Source: Hymenoscyphus infarciens
Lineage: Eukaryota > Ascomycota > Leotiomycetes > Helotiales > Helotiaceae
Length of the DNA: 23,966 bases
Assembly (NCBI GenBank): GCA_001414345.1
Contig: LLCB01000543.1
Span: 1 to 23,966 of the forward strand
Direction: 5' to 3'
The position numbers and the translations under genes are program-made. The notes beneath the pieces are model-generated. The model saw only the letters and a list, made by a program, of their open reading frames with translations. It was not told the DNA's origin and ran no database searches. This document shows, in pieces, positions 1-9,076 of the stretch. Within the stretch, counting starts at the first letter, position 1. Each line of letters opens with the position of its first letter.

Positions 1-420
1 TATTCTAAGTAGTATATCTACTTAAAATCGTATTCTAAGTAGTATATCTACTTAGAATAGTATTCTAAGTAGTATATCTACTTAAATTAGTATTCTAAGT
101 AGTATATCTACTTAGATTAATATTCTAGATAGTATATTAACTTAGATTAATATTCTAGGTAGTATATCTACTTAAATTAGTATTCTAAGTAGTATATTTA
201 CTTAAAATCGTATTCTAAGTAGTATATCTACTTAGAATAGTATTCTAAGTAGTATATCTACTTAAATTAGTATTCTAAGTAGTATATCTACTTAGAATAG
301 TATTCTAGATAGTATATTAACTTAGATTAGTATTCTAGGTAGTATATCTACTTAGATTCGTATTCTAAGTAGTATATCTACTTAGATTAGTATTCTTAAT
401 AATATATCTAATTAAAGTAG
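1..420. repeat. 30-bp palindromic tandem repeat array (14 units)
   Basis: Fourteen head-to-tail 30-bp units fill this stretch, with a decayed continuation to about 480. The commonest unit has a 12-bp arm (tattctaagtag), a tatat centre and the reverse complement of that arm (ctacttagaata), so each unit could fold into a hairpin. Variants change a few arm bases (for example ctagat or ctaggt instead of ctaagt). Units are ordered: 1-180 and 181-360 repeat the same series of six variants, giving a 180-bp higher-order period. There are no spacers, so this is a satellite-like array and not a CRISPR. I read no CpA or TpG in it, which fits RIP. Confidence 0.93.
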
Positions 421-1090
421 TATTATAAATTTTATATTAACTTAGATTTATATTTTAACTAGTATACTTAATTATACTAGTCTATCTTTCTATTCTTAGT
501 TAGTTATTTTCTAGTATAATAATAGAAGTTAAAGTAATTTAACTATAATAAGTTCTATTATAAAGGTTTAGATCTTATTATATCTTATTTACTACTTATA
601 ATATAGCTTAACTAAGCTTATAAAGAATAGTAAAATATATACTAGAGATAGTTTATTATATATAAATAGATATCTATATATTAAGAAAGCTTTATTTTAG
701 ATATAATATACTTTACTTTAATAGTACTACTAGAAATATATTTATTATATATAAATAGAGGTTTATTTATAAAGAAAGTCTTATTTAAGATAAAATATAC
801 TTTATTTTAGTAGTACTACTACTATAATATAGAATATTACTACTTAAAATACTTATATTAGTCTTTAATTTATATATTATATAAAGCTAAGATTTTAGTT
901 TAATTATAGTACTATTAATACATAAACTTAAAAAGTAGAGAATATATCTTCTAGCTTTTAAAGTACTTCTAGAGCCTTCTTCTTAGCGTAGTACGTAGCC
1001 TTTATAAGCTATAAGCGTCTTTTAGAGTACGCTACGTATACGTTAGGTGACTAAGTAGCTACCCCTGGTTCTACGGCGAGTCCTATAACA
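421..1090. other. AT-rich RIP-type DNA, no readable gene
   Basis: The stretch is strongly AT-rich with stop codons in all frames. Up to about 1,045 I find a single CpA (near 930) and no TpG, while CpT, CpC and CpG persist. That is the expected outcome of RIP, which turns CpA into TpA on both strands. It is probably a mutated transposon, but no transposase or reverse transcriptase motif can be read. Composition returns to normal between about 960 and 1,090. Confidence 0.75.
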
Positions 1091-1166
1091 GGGGTTCTAG
1101 CCTTGTTATGCCTTGTCCGCGACTTACAACGTGGCCTAACAAAGCCTCCAGGGGGCTATAGGACAC

Positions 1167-1526
1167 ATGCTAGAGGTGGATCTACCAAACCAAGTAGGAC
1201 CTGCACCCGCCCGCAACGCCGAATTCTGGTTCGATATGATTTCTTCCTACGGTTCCGCAAGACTTGCCGCCCTTCGTGGAGGTAAGGTTCGTATTTTGAT
1301 GCCCAAGGACGAGCCAAATACCCCCCCTGCCAAGTTCTGGACAGATTTTGAGGCTTTTGAGCTTACGAAGCCGGGTTCAAATGTTGAGGAGATTTGGAGA
1401 TATAATTCCGCGGCTTTTGATGATGCGCCGATTAAGGTTTGGGGTCAGGGTGATGCTCCAATTGGGAATCAAGCGAATTTTGTGGAGCCGGTTGAGCGTG
1501 ATTTGATTGACATGGGCGATTTTTAG
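1167..1526 (+). pseudogene. 3' remnant of an unrecognised protein gene
   Basis: This is an open frame of 119 codons with ordinary fungal codon use, ending in ...ERDLIDMGDF and TAG. From about residue 12 onward it looks like real protein (aromatic, acidic and proline-rich, for example AEFWFDMISSYGSARLAAL). I do not recognise the family. The methionine at 1167 is only the first available one. The frame is open back to about 1140, where it meets a stop, and AT-rich RIP-type DNA starts a little further upstream, so the gene was probably truncated on its 5' side. An upstream exon joined by an intron is possible, since several AG acceptors lie at 1,149-1,196, but I cannot place one. It could be a short intact gene, though I think a remnant is more likely. 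Confidence 0.4.
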
Positions 1527-2391
1527 ATGTGGGCGAGTATGTTACCTTGTTTTATTGTCTTTCTTTGAATTTCTGTTGATTTCATCTCTTTTTGTTTTTG
1601 GGTCTTGGTCTTTGAGTTTCTTGCAATCAGTTTCTGGTTTTTGTTTCAGAAAAACATACATTTATGGTATAGAGTCGTATAGCTTTCGGCAAACAGTTGA
1701 ATTTGTTACTTGTTTTACCTCTTAGTTTTCCCGCTGTCATGTGTAAATATGTGAAGGTCGTTCAATATGCCTCTTTTTTATTGACTTATTACAGAGTAAT
1801 GTTTGATGATAGTTGCACTTAGGCGAGCCTTGGCTCACTTGCTTGCCAGTCCAGTTTAAAAGGGGGCAAGGTCACGACTTATTGAACGTGACCAGAAAGG
1901 AGAAAATGAATAATTGGTATGAGTGATACCGTGGACCTAGCGCAAATTAGAATGCGTTATGGAGAAGACAAGACCTCGAAAGCAAAACATTTTAATTATC
2001 GAGGGACAGGGGATATTCTTTTATGTTTTTCCTACCGAGATTCCAATTAAACTTAATCAGCAAAAGCAAGAGCAGTGTGCTAAAAACAAATAAAAGTTCC
2101 TCTATGCCTCGGAATTTTTCCAAATAGCATAGTTGCACCTGCCTATTTGAATTACTTAAAATAGCAACCACCCTTGTCGACAGCCCCACTTCTCGCGAGG
2201 CTCGGCGCGAAGTAGGTAAAAGACAACTGCGTGCCCGCTGAATTAATTCCAGTTATCTAGTACACGAGTATTGGTACAACTTTTCGAACACACTTTTATA
2301 CTACGAATACCCTTCTATTCTTCGCCTTTCTATCACTGACCTTGATATAATTTTATCCTTATGCCCCCTGCCGGCCTGGGAACAACTAGCA
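1527..2391. other. Intergenic region before the F-box gene
   Basis: I see no coding signal here. The first part is T-rich (about 1,545-1,630). A TATA-like tttata lies near 2,295, about 95 bp before the F-box start codon. Short frames on both strands lack recognisable protein sequence. Confidence 0.4.
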
Positions 2392-3591
2392 ATGACGAAC
2401 GCTGCTATTACCAACTTTAATGAAATTGCCATCCGCGCTCCTTCTCCTGGATTCTTCGTAGGCGACTACGTACTTGGAAGTGATGGCTTATTGGGAGCCA
2501 TGAATCCAATTGTAAGGCATTACGAGCTCAGCCAGAACATTCCTCGGGCTTCCCAATTGTTTCCACTAGGTTGCCTCACACGGCTTCCGAACGAGATACT
2601 CCACGGCATTCTATCCCACCTTGACATTTTAAGCGTGCTGGAATTTAGAAGTGTGAATCAACACTCCGCTGCGGTTGTAACGTCCTCCCACGACTTCAAT
2701 ATCGTCACCACCTTCCCCAAGGCCATGAGCGCCGTCGTCACTCTGCGTTGTCGATTTTATTCCATGGGACACCTGGCTGCTTGTTTAACCGAGACGCGAT
2801 GCAGCAATTGCAAAGGGCACTTTGGAGAATTGCTATATCTCATCACCGCCGAGCGGGTATGTTGGTCGTGCTGGAGACGCTTCCGTGACTTTATACCGAT
2901 GTTACCGAAAGTCGCGAGGGGCACTGGGTTATCAGTCGAGACACTACTCGAGAGGATCCCACATATTATTGGATTGCCTGGTCATTACGGTGAACCGTCT
3001 CCCGTGTCTCTTATGAATAAGAAGGGACCCCTATTCGACAGACGTGCTATCATCGCTGAGCTCAAAAAAAGAGGCTACGACTACGCAGATCCGGACCCAG
3101 AACCCGAACGTGCCAAGCTGCGAGCGCCAAAGTCGGCAGAGCACGCCGCTTCACTAGGGCGGAGATTCAAGAAGCCGACGAATCTTCGGTACATCGCCTT
3201 CCTCCGGGCACCATACTTCGACCGGGAGGTGCAAGCATTTATAGGTGGATATTGCTGCCGCGCCTGTATTGGCCGAGAGACTTTTGGCCACTACACTCGT
3301 TATGCTCCTGACTGGCAGTTCCCCAAGTCCATCTGGCATGAACCTTGGCGCAAATATACCAGGGAGGGCTTCTGGGAACACATCGAGAAGTATGGGCAAA
3401 TATTTAAAACCGATATTGACCGGACTTTTGCTCATGAATCCTTGCGCGGAGAAACGCAGACCCCGGACGATGTGCAGTGGGAAATGTACAGTTACGAAGA
3501 TAATCTGTTAAGCGATGGGATGAAAATGTGTGATGATCAACCGATTCCATTTATGCTAGATGGCAAAGAGATATCTCATAATTGTCAGTAG
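2392..3591 (+). CDS. F-box protein with paired CxxC motifs
   Basis: This single-exon frame encodes 399 residues. Residues about 62-97 form an F-box: LTRLPNEILHGILSHLDIL followed by a hydrophobic, Arg-containing helix. F-box proteins bind Skp1 and act as substrate receptors in SCF ubiquitin ligases. After the F-box, two Cys-x2-Cys pairs (C137/C140 and C157/C160) are spaced like a small zinc-binding module, and a further CCRAC lies near residue 289. Many fungal F-box proteins share this architecture and have no known substrate. The rest is charged and aromatic, without LRR or WD repeats. The ATG at 2361 is out of frame, so 2392 is the best start. The 3' end overlaps the end of a broken minus-strand frame by 36 bp. 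The F-box is well supported; zinc binding and substrate are inference. Confidence 0.8.
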   Translation: MTNAAITNFNEIAIRAPSPGFFVGDYVLGSDGLLGAMNPIVRHYELSQNIPRASQLFPLGCLTRLPNEILHGILSHLDILSVLEFRSVNQHSAAVVTSSHDFNIVTTFPKAMSAVVTLRCRFYSMGHLAACLTETRCSNCKGHFGELLYLITAERVCWSCWRRFRDFIPMLPKVARGTGLSVETLLERIPHIIGLPGHYGEPSPVSLMNKKGPLFDRRAIIAELKKRGYDYADPDPEPERAKLRAPKSAEHAASLGRRFKKPTNLRYIAFLRAPYFDREVQAFIGGYCCRACIGRETFGHYTRYAPDWQFPKSIWHEPWRKYTREGFWEHIEKYGQIFKTDIDRTFAHESLRGETQTPDDVQWEMYSYEDNLLSDGMKMCDDQPIPFMLDGKEISHNCQ

Positions 3592-4094
3592 TGGTGCAAA
3601 AATTAGACACATTCCTGTATTGCATACATCGAGGTTGAAATCAAGACGGCCAGAATTCTTCAAGTCCTTAAATGGGTTCCAGCGAAACCAACAAAAACGA
3701 TGAACACCATTATGAAGAGGGATGTACGTTGCTTCGGTATACAAAAACCTACACACCAAAAGCAAAACCGTATCGATCGTATATCCAATAACCTCGTTCC
3801 CCCAAAGGTCCGATCGGTTTGGTTTTCGCAATTTCTCAATCACCTCCTCTTCACTTAAATCAGACTTTAAATTAGGTTGTAGAACTAAATCCCATATCCT
3901 CTTCCGAATCTCAGTTGTGAGGATCTTAAGAGTGAGGATTGTAGCTGTTGGTTACAGTTATTGGATTTGAGTCGTTCAGTTGTAGCAGAACGCCTGCTAG
4001 CTGCGGTTGTATCGGAGCGTTTGTAAGCCCATTCTTTCGGGACCGAAATCACCATTTCTTTTAGACGCCTGCGTTTAGATTGTTCTGATTCCAT
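3556..4094 (-). pseudogene. Broken gene resembling fungal 2EXR/F-box-like family
   Basis: Two minus-strand frames look like one protein split by a frame change near 3,925-3,945. The upstream frame begins at 4094 (MESEQSKRRRLKEMV...) and runs into ...QSSLLR. The downstream frame gives ILTTEIRKRIWDLVLQPN, then ...VLLVCRFLYTEATYIPLHNGV. An 'LPxEIRxxIW' start followed by 'xLLxxCRxxYxEA' is the pattern of the fungal 2EXR-type family, which has no established function. The shift could be a single-base indel or a missed intron; a possible acceptor is AACAG near 3,949. The frame ends at 3556 inside the F-box coding region and is short for the family, so the gene is probably also truncated at the 3' end. 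Confidence 0.5.
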
Positions 4095-4895
4095 GGTTTG
4101 TTTACAGTTAGTTGAAAGGGGTGAGGAGGAAGTCTGGATGTTGAGGTGGGAATGGCATCATTAGACTAGATCTAATCTACTCTTATCTCATCTGTGGATT
4201 TCAACACCCCGCGCTAACCGATGTCGTCCAATTGTTCTATAACTCTGAGTGAGTTTTGATTCTCCCGGTGTTTAGAATAATATACTGTGATTCCCCTAAA
4301 GAATGGGAATAACGAGAGAGATACGAACCTGATGTATTTGCTACCGTCCAGTACGAGCTCTCTGATATCTTCTCCTAGTTGTTCTCTACTATCTATCGAA
4401 TAAATATGAATAAGCGCCGAGTACATATATGCAATACCTCTTCGTCTTTGAAAGTGTTTCTAGACATCCAGTTATTTTGATCCCCCACTTCATTCATAAA
4501 ACATCACCAGGAAAATATCCAAGGACGTTTGAAATTAGTTATTACCTGTCCCATCGTGTACATCTCCCTAAGCCCAAGAGTAGTCATCACATCATCACAT
4601 CAATGAACAAGAAGTCAATCTACTTTCCTCGCCTAAAAGCTTCTCCCCAACCTCCAAAAAAAGATTCACGCCCATCTTTCACCCCTACCCCCCCCCATCA
4701 AATCCAACCCATTCATTCACTTCCCATCAAACTTCTCCTTTGCCCAATGCCCAATACCTCCCTCCCCTCAAAAGCCCAATACTTCTCTCAAAGGCCCAAT
4801 ACCCCCCCTCACCCCCCCCAAAGCCCAGTTACAAAAAAGGCAACCAACAAAAGAAAAAGTCCCTAAAGCCCCAAAAAAATAAGTTTCAATAAACA
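4095..4895. other. Intergenic, includes a C-rich tract
   Basis: No gene is convincing here. A 145-codon frame at 4,429-4,866 is low-complexity Pro/Ser/Lys sequence that simply reads through a C-rich tract. From about 4,640 to 4,830 the plus strand is rich in C runs and contains gcccaata-like blocks about four times, so the minus strand is G-run rich. A short minus-strand frame at 4,214-4,426 is not recognisable. Confidence 0.5.
4873..4879 (-). terminator. Pol III terminator of the tRNA-Pro gene
   Basis: There is a run of seven T on the minus strand (seven A on the plus strand), beginning 17 nt beyond the discriminator base of the tRNA. RNA polymerase III stops at runs of four or more T, and this is the first such run downstream of the gene. 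Confidence 0.75.
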
Positions 4896-4915
4896 GGGCG
4901 TTGCCCGGGATTGAA

Positions 4916-4969
4916 CTAAACACTCCATGAGCTTATAATTCATCTCATCGTCGCATATATTTAACTTAC
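4916..4969 (-). other. 54-nt GT...AG insertion in the T arm of tRNA-Pro
   Basis: The segment starts GTAAGT and ends TTTAG, lies exactly between tRNA positions 53 and 54 (ambiguous by one base), and has the same strand as the tRNA. Its length is close to that of nearby mRNA introns (49 and 50 nt). A CTCAT about 13 nt before the end could serve as a weak branch site, and ATGAG/CTCAT could form a small internal hairpin. I could not fit a strict bulge-helix-bulge at its ends, so the tRNA splicing endonuclease is not the obvious remover. Confidence 0.75.
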
Positions 4970-4985
4970 CCGGGGACCTCTCGCA

Positions 4986-5004
4986 AGTTGTAACATAGGG
5001 TTAG
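4986..5004 (-). other. Canonical 19-nt tRNA intron after position 37
   Basis: The segment lies between position 37 (5005) and 38 (4985). It contains CCCTA, complementary to the TAGGG of the anticodon loop, as usual for eukaryotic nuclear tRNA introns cut by the Sen endonuclease. Confidence 0.85.
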
Positions 5005-5040
5005 CCCTAAGCGAGAATCATACCGCTAGACCACAACACC

Positions 5041-5886
5041 TTAAACCTGACGCGCAGGGATAACCTTTGCGACGTTTTCCCTATTTATATCTAGCAACTG
5101 CTGAATTTCGTTGTGGGACTGTGTGAATGTGTGCCATGCCATTGTGGGCTCATGCCCCACTGAGGCTTTTTGGCGAAGCCGGATATATGGCCGAGGGTAT
5201 TGAGGAAAAGGCAAGTTCAGCTCAATAAAATAGAGGTCTTATTACGTGGACTATCTACAGTTTAAGGCTAAATAAAGGAAGCAATATCTCAACCTTGGAT
5301 GATACTTGTAGTGCGAAAAGTGGGCATTACTCTGCGAATACTTGAATTAATTGCTTGCACAAAACGATCTAGCGAAATTAAAGGACATAGTCTCCTGATT
5401 GTCCTAAAGACTCTCGTTGAATATGAGTAGATTCTGCACGTCCAAAGATTGGACTTCTTAAATTTTACACCTCAAAATTGCTTCATTATCCGAGCCCAAT
5501 CCTTCCGGTGCTTGAGGGTAGACACCAGCATTATAACAGACGAAAAAGAAGCGGAGTCATTAAAGAAAGTCGTATTTTTCATTTAGTGTTGCAAAGAAAG
5601 TTATCATCATGATCTTCATCTCCAGTCAACAACCCCCCCTTAAAAACGAGTGTATCTCCGTTCCTCAAGATCCCCGTCCGAGATCAGGTAAGAACTCATT
5701 TCCACCATCAAAAGACCATTCATTCCCCAAGAGATAAAGTCCCACGCATCGAAACTTGAGATCAGCAGCAGGTAAGGACTGTAGACCCAATTCCCAGCAG
5801 AAAGAAAACCATGAGAGATAAGCATCGATTCGTTTCCTCGAAAAGGAAAAAAGGTGCAAGGAGATTCGTCCCATCTCAGCACTCCC
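5041..5886. other. Intergenic between tRNA-Pro and the SAMDC stop codon
   Basis: I see no gene here. The right part (about 5,550-5,886) should be the 3' untranslated region of the minus-strand decarboxylase gene. Frames in 5,640-6,209 on the minus strand are out-of-frame shadows of that gene. Confidence 0.5.
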
Positions 5887-7531
5887 CTAAGTGTCAATCT
5901 CTCCCAATCTTGGCGCCCCTCCAGCCCAATCATCCCGTTCATAATACCGGAAAACCAAATCATATCCATCAAAATCATGAACAATCCGGTCGACTCTCCG
6001 ATACCCTTTGATCTTTTCCATTTTCGCGCTCCTGATCTTCCCATGATCAACAGCATTTGAATCTGCCGCCCCATCAACCAATAGCCGTACCTCTGTAGGC
6101 TCAGTCTTAGCCTCGAAAAGAGTGACACTGAAACGTCCAGGTTTGAAGATATTAACAACATGTTCGATAACCTCAACAGTCTCGCGACCAGATTGGCGTC
6201 CTGGGACATTGGTTTCGAAGGAAGCGTAGGAACATTGTGGTTCAGGAGTTACGTGGACGGTGAAGTAATGGGTTGCAGTTCCTGCTTTGTCTGGGGCTGG
6301 GATGACTCCGTTGGCGGAGAATCCACAGGGTGTGAAGAGGTATGCGTCAACTATTGCGTCGGGGTAACGAGAGGTGGAATAGACATCCGAGAGACCGCAA
6401 GCTTCTGAGACGACCGTACCCAAAGCGTGACCTTCGGTACTGAGTTCCTCCGGGAATCCAACCTCATCATCTGGTGTGACGATTCCATTCTCGGACGAGG
6501 TGTTGCTGAAGACGTCGAAGGTATCGTCGGTGCTTCCTGCTGTAGTTCCGCTCAAGTTTGATCCTATCATTTCATTCCCACTCAAGTCACCTAGACTGTC
6601 GGATGTTTCCTTTCTGGCCTCGTTTGCTCTGGTAGAATATTTACCCTCCGCGACCGCACTCGCGTGTTCAAGGTAAAATTGTTTAGCGTTCTCCTGCTCA
6701 AGGTCCGTCATCAAGATTTCAAGGGTCTCGTCATCATTGCTGAGTGCGCCTTGTCCAACAGCATATGCTGCGCTGCATGGAAGACTCAAGATTTTAGTCT
6801 CGGTGGTTGGACTTGTGCTTTCCGGGGTTCGTGGAGGTGTGAGACACGAGTTGGGTGTTGTCAAATAAAGGTACCAATGATCACCGTTCATCTTTCCAAC
6901 CATGTAAGCACTACCACCAGTGAACATATCATCTAAGAAGGCGACTTCATGCTTCCAGCTTCGGTGAGGTCCATGTTGTTTATCGGGGAACAAGAAGTTC
7001 TTTCGACTGTAGAATACCCTATAAGGGGTAGCGGCAGTATTGACTTGGGTAAGAGATTCTCCGTTGGGTGTAGGAAATCCAGCATCCACAGCGGCAATCC
7101 TCAACATACGTCGAAGACCAAGTAGAAGAGTTGTCGTGCCACATGTCTTGAGAATGAGCTTGTGTGGGAAGACGAACATGCTCGACTCGGAAAGCAAGTA
7201 AGCGTCGACATGATCAGACTGAACAACTGAAAGAACCTTGCAATTAACCAAATCCAACATCTCCTTCCATGTTTCCGAAGGAACTGCTTTCAATCCATTC
7301 TCCTTTGCTCCTGGAGGGAGAAGTTCTGGGGCCGCAGCAAACCAGACTTCTAATAATTTCTCGGGGCCTGTTCTTGTTAGTATTATATTTACAGCATCAC
7401 TTTTGTAAAGGCTCACCTTCGAACGCATTGCTACTATCAAGGTCGATGGTTGCCTCACGATTGATTGTCAAGTGAGGTGTGCCTTCAGAAGGCGAGAAGG
7501 TATATTCGGTGGGGATATCGAGGTTGACCAT
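5887..7531 (-). CDS. SPE2: S-adenosylmethionine decarboxylase proenzyme
   Basis: The enzyme makes decarboxylated S-adenosylmethionine, the aminopropyl donor for spermidine and spermine, in the cytosol. Two exons are inferred: 7531-7417 and 7367-5887. The intron is 49 nt (7416-7368), with a GTGAGC donor, ACTAAC branch and ACAG acceptor. The 531-residue product starts MVNLDIPTEYTFSPSEG. A later ATG lies inside the intron-retaining frame and would lose the first 39 residues. The diagnostic segment LSESSMFVFPHKLILKTCG is present: cleavage would fall between Glu99 and Ser100, with Ser100 becoming the pyruvoyl group, and Cys114 is the conserved active-site Cys. The product is longer than yeast Spe2, because of an acidic, Ser/Thr-rich insertion in the middle that is usual in filamentous fungi. 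The C-terminal part (RVDRIVHDFDGYDLVFRYYE) is also family-like. Confidence 0.95.
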
Positions 7532-7952
7532 AACTACGTATTTGGCAAAGTAGTTGCTTATATCTCTGATTTATGGGTCCCAAAGTAAGGTCTCTTCCAA
7601 CAGTATCGACGAGATAATGGTCGGCAAGTACCGTGAAGCACTATCTGCCACTCAGACGAACCTTGCGGTGTCCGCCTGAGAAGAGAAGGCCCACAGAACC
7701 GTGGGATTTAAAATGTGCTGGCGGAGCCAGCTAAATGGGCGGATTATGGTAACGTCTGGGGGACGTTATGGAGGTCGGGTGCACAAGGGAATGAAGAAGT
7801 CCTTTTGGGAAGGAATGTTGACTCTTTCAATTGTCCTCGCTCTGTAGATGCCGATACCGTGGATGGATATCGGGTCTAGCAGACGAGGGATATCTGCGAT
7901 GTGTTGGGTTTTAGGTAGGTTTGAAAGGGGGCGTGGCTGGTGCTATCGAGGC
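7532..7952 (-). promoter_or_regulatory. Structured, AUG-free 5' leader of the SAMDC gene
   Basis: Read on the minus strand, no ATG occurs between the start codon (7531) and about 7,980. At 7974-7953 a branch-like GCTAAC followed by CTTCTTCCAG looks like the acceptor of a leader intron. Its donor is uncertain; GTAGGT near 8,468 is one candidate. Three hairpins lie close together: 7717-7722 with 7726-7731 (GCTGGC, 3-nt loop), 7690-7694 with 7701-7705 (CCCAC/GTGGG), and 7652-7660 with 7671-7679 (9 bp including two G-T pairs). Leaders of this enzyme's mRNAs control translation in animals and plants, usually through an AUG uORF, which is absent here. A regulatory role is inference. Confidence 0.45.
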
Positions 7953-9076
7953 CTGGAAGAAGATATGTTAGCAGTTGTGATAGTATCAAGTCTTGAGGTT
8001 CTGAAGTGAAGTGTTCGTTAAGCGGAGCCATCGCAGGCTGTGGGGAACTCTTGACCCAGTGAAGGACACCGCTTCAGTGGGAAATGCGAATAGGAGTTGA
8101 ACTGACTTTGCTGGCTTGGATAGGAATCGGAGGAGGTCTTTGGTGCTCATAGGGTAATTTAAAGAAGTTTTGGAAAAGTTTGCAATGCCACGCCTGGTGT
8201 TCAGCGTGACAATCTGCAAAGGCGTTGCGTAGTTTTAAAGATTGGACTTCATTGAAAAAAGAAAAGTATGGAGGTTGCTGTAGCAGGTATCCGGTCGTGA
8301 TTCAGGATGTTTTGCGAGAGGAGAGTTCGTGTTGGGTTGTTGTGAACGTTGTTGGCCTCTGGGAAATTTTCTTGTCGTGTGCCTTTGCTCGTGGGGGAAA
8401 GCTGCTGCGCTGAACGTTATTCGGTCAGCGCCTTTCAGGAGCAAATTCCCGGTGTTGTATCCAGACCTACCTCGACGATTCGTGCGCCAATTCTCGCTCG
8501 AGAAGCTTGTGGAGCTGGCGAGAAGCCGTAGCAGGATGTGCGTTTTTCAGGACGCCAGGAAAATGGCAATATAAGTGTCGGGTGCAATGGTTGAGGAGTT
8601 GAGGAGTTGAGGAGTTGTTGATGAGTGATTTTTGGCATTTTTTTCCAGGCCCCAAAGGAAGGAAATCCGACTTTCTGCCCTACCCCGCCACTAGCGTCAT
8701 CCCTGTAACTTTATTGGTGGGGCACCGGGCTTGGATACCCGTTGTACAAATTTCATCTAATAAATTGAGATTATGACACCCGACTATAAGATGGTCTCGA
8801 TCACATCTCAGCAGCAGAAAAAAGAAATTTCCAGGATAAAATCTCCATAGAAATAATTTTACATTTCAATCGTGTCCATCCCAGAAAACCCCGTGAAACC
8901 CAGAAAGGCTATTGTACAATATCCAATAGAAGCCGTATATATAAACAATCCCCCCTATACCCCACCACTAATGCTCGCTAAATAAATTTCAATGTTCAAA
9001 ATAGACGCCGTGTATCCCTTTCCTTAATGACTCCATTTCACAACTGACCATTTTTGGTCACAGTTTTGCCGTCTTA
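7953..9076. other. SAMDC upstream region and 3' side of the DFGDF-motif gene
   Basis: No gene is convincing. The region should hold the promoter and a probable leader intron of the decarboxylase gene, and from about 8,750 rightward the 3' untranslated region of the next minus-strand gene. An 8-bp repeat (ttgaggag, three copies) sits at about 8,592-8,616. Several overlapping short frames at 8,225-8,655 on both strands look random. Confidence 0.45.

Larger units (their letters stand above)
4896..5040 (-). tRNA. tRNA-Pro(AGG) with two interruptions
   Basis: Read on the minus strand from 5040, the acceptor stem GGTGTTG pairs with CAACGCC (one G-T) and ends in discriminator C, as expected for eukaryotic tRNA-Pro. 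The box A match TGGTCTAGCGG covers positions 8-19. The anticodon stem CTCGC/GCGAG encloses TTAGGG, giving anticodon AGG. A 19-nt intron (5004-4986) follows position 37, the canonical site, and contains CCCTA able to pair with TAGGG. The T stem CCCGG/CCGGG and loop TTCAATC are perfect only if 54 nt (4969-4916) between positions 53 and 54 are removed. The box B core GTTCAATCC survives across the insertion end, there is no T4 run inside the insertion, and a T7 terminator follows. CCA is not encoded, as normal for eukaryotes. The gene may be functional with two introns, or may be a pseudogene. Confidence 0.88.

Noticed and set aside
1..420. Regular 30-bp repeats that could suggest a CRISPR array
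   Set aside because: Units are directly abutting with no spacers, and the DNA is fungal; it is a palindromic satellite.
1051..1096. Inverted repeat acccctg/caggggt near the RIP boundary, possible transposon terminus
   Set aside because: Arms are only 7 bp and no partner terminus or target duplication was found.
4429..4866. 145-codon plus-strand frame
   Set aside because: Low-complexity Pro/Ser/Lys sequence produced by a C-rich tract; no domain, no start context, adjacent to a tRNA terminator.
4916..4969. Strict bulge-helix-bulge at the ends of the T-arm insertion
   Set aside because: I could not form the 4-bp helix flanked by 3-nt bulges; only a longer wobble-rich pairing between AGTTAAAT and GTTTAGTT is possible, so archaeal-type processing is not supported.
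5640..6209. 189-codon minus-strand frame
   Set aside because: Overlaps the decarboxylase coding exon in another frame; the decarboxylase frame carries the conserved C-terminal segment.
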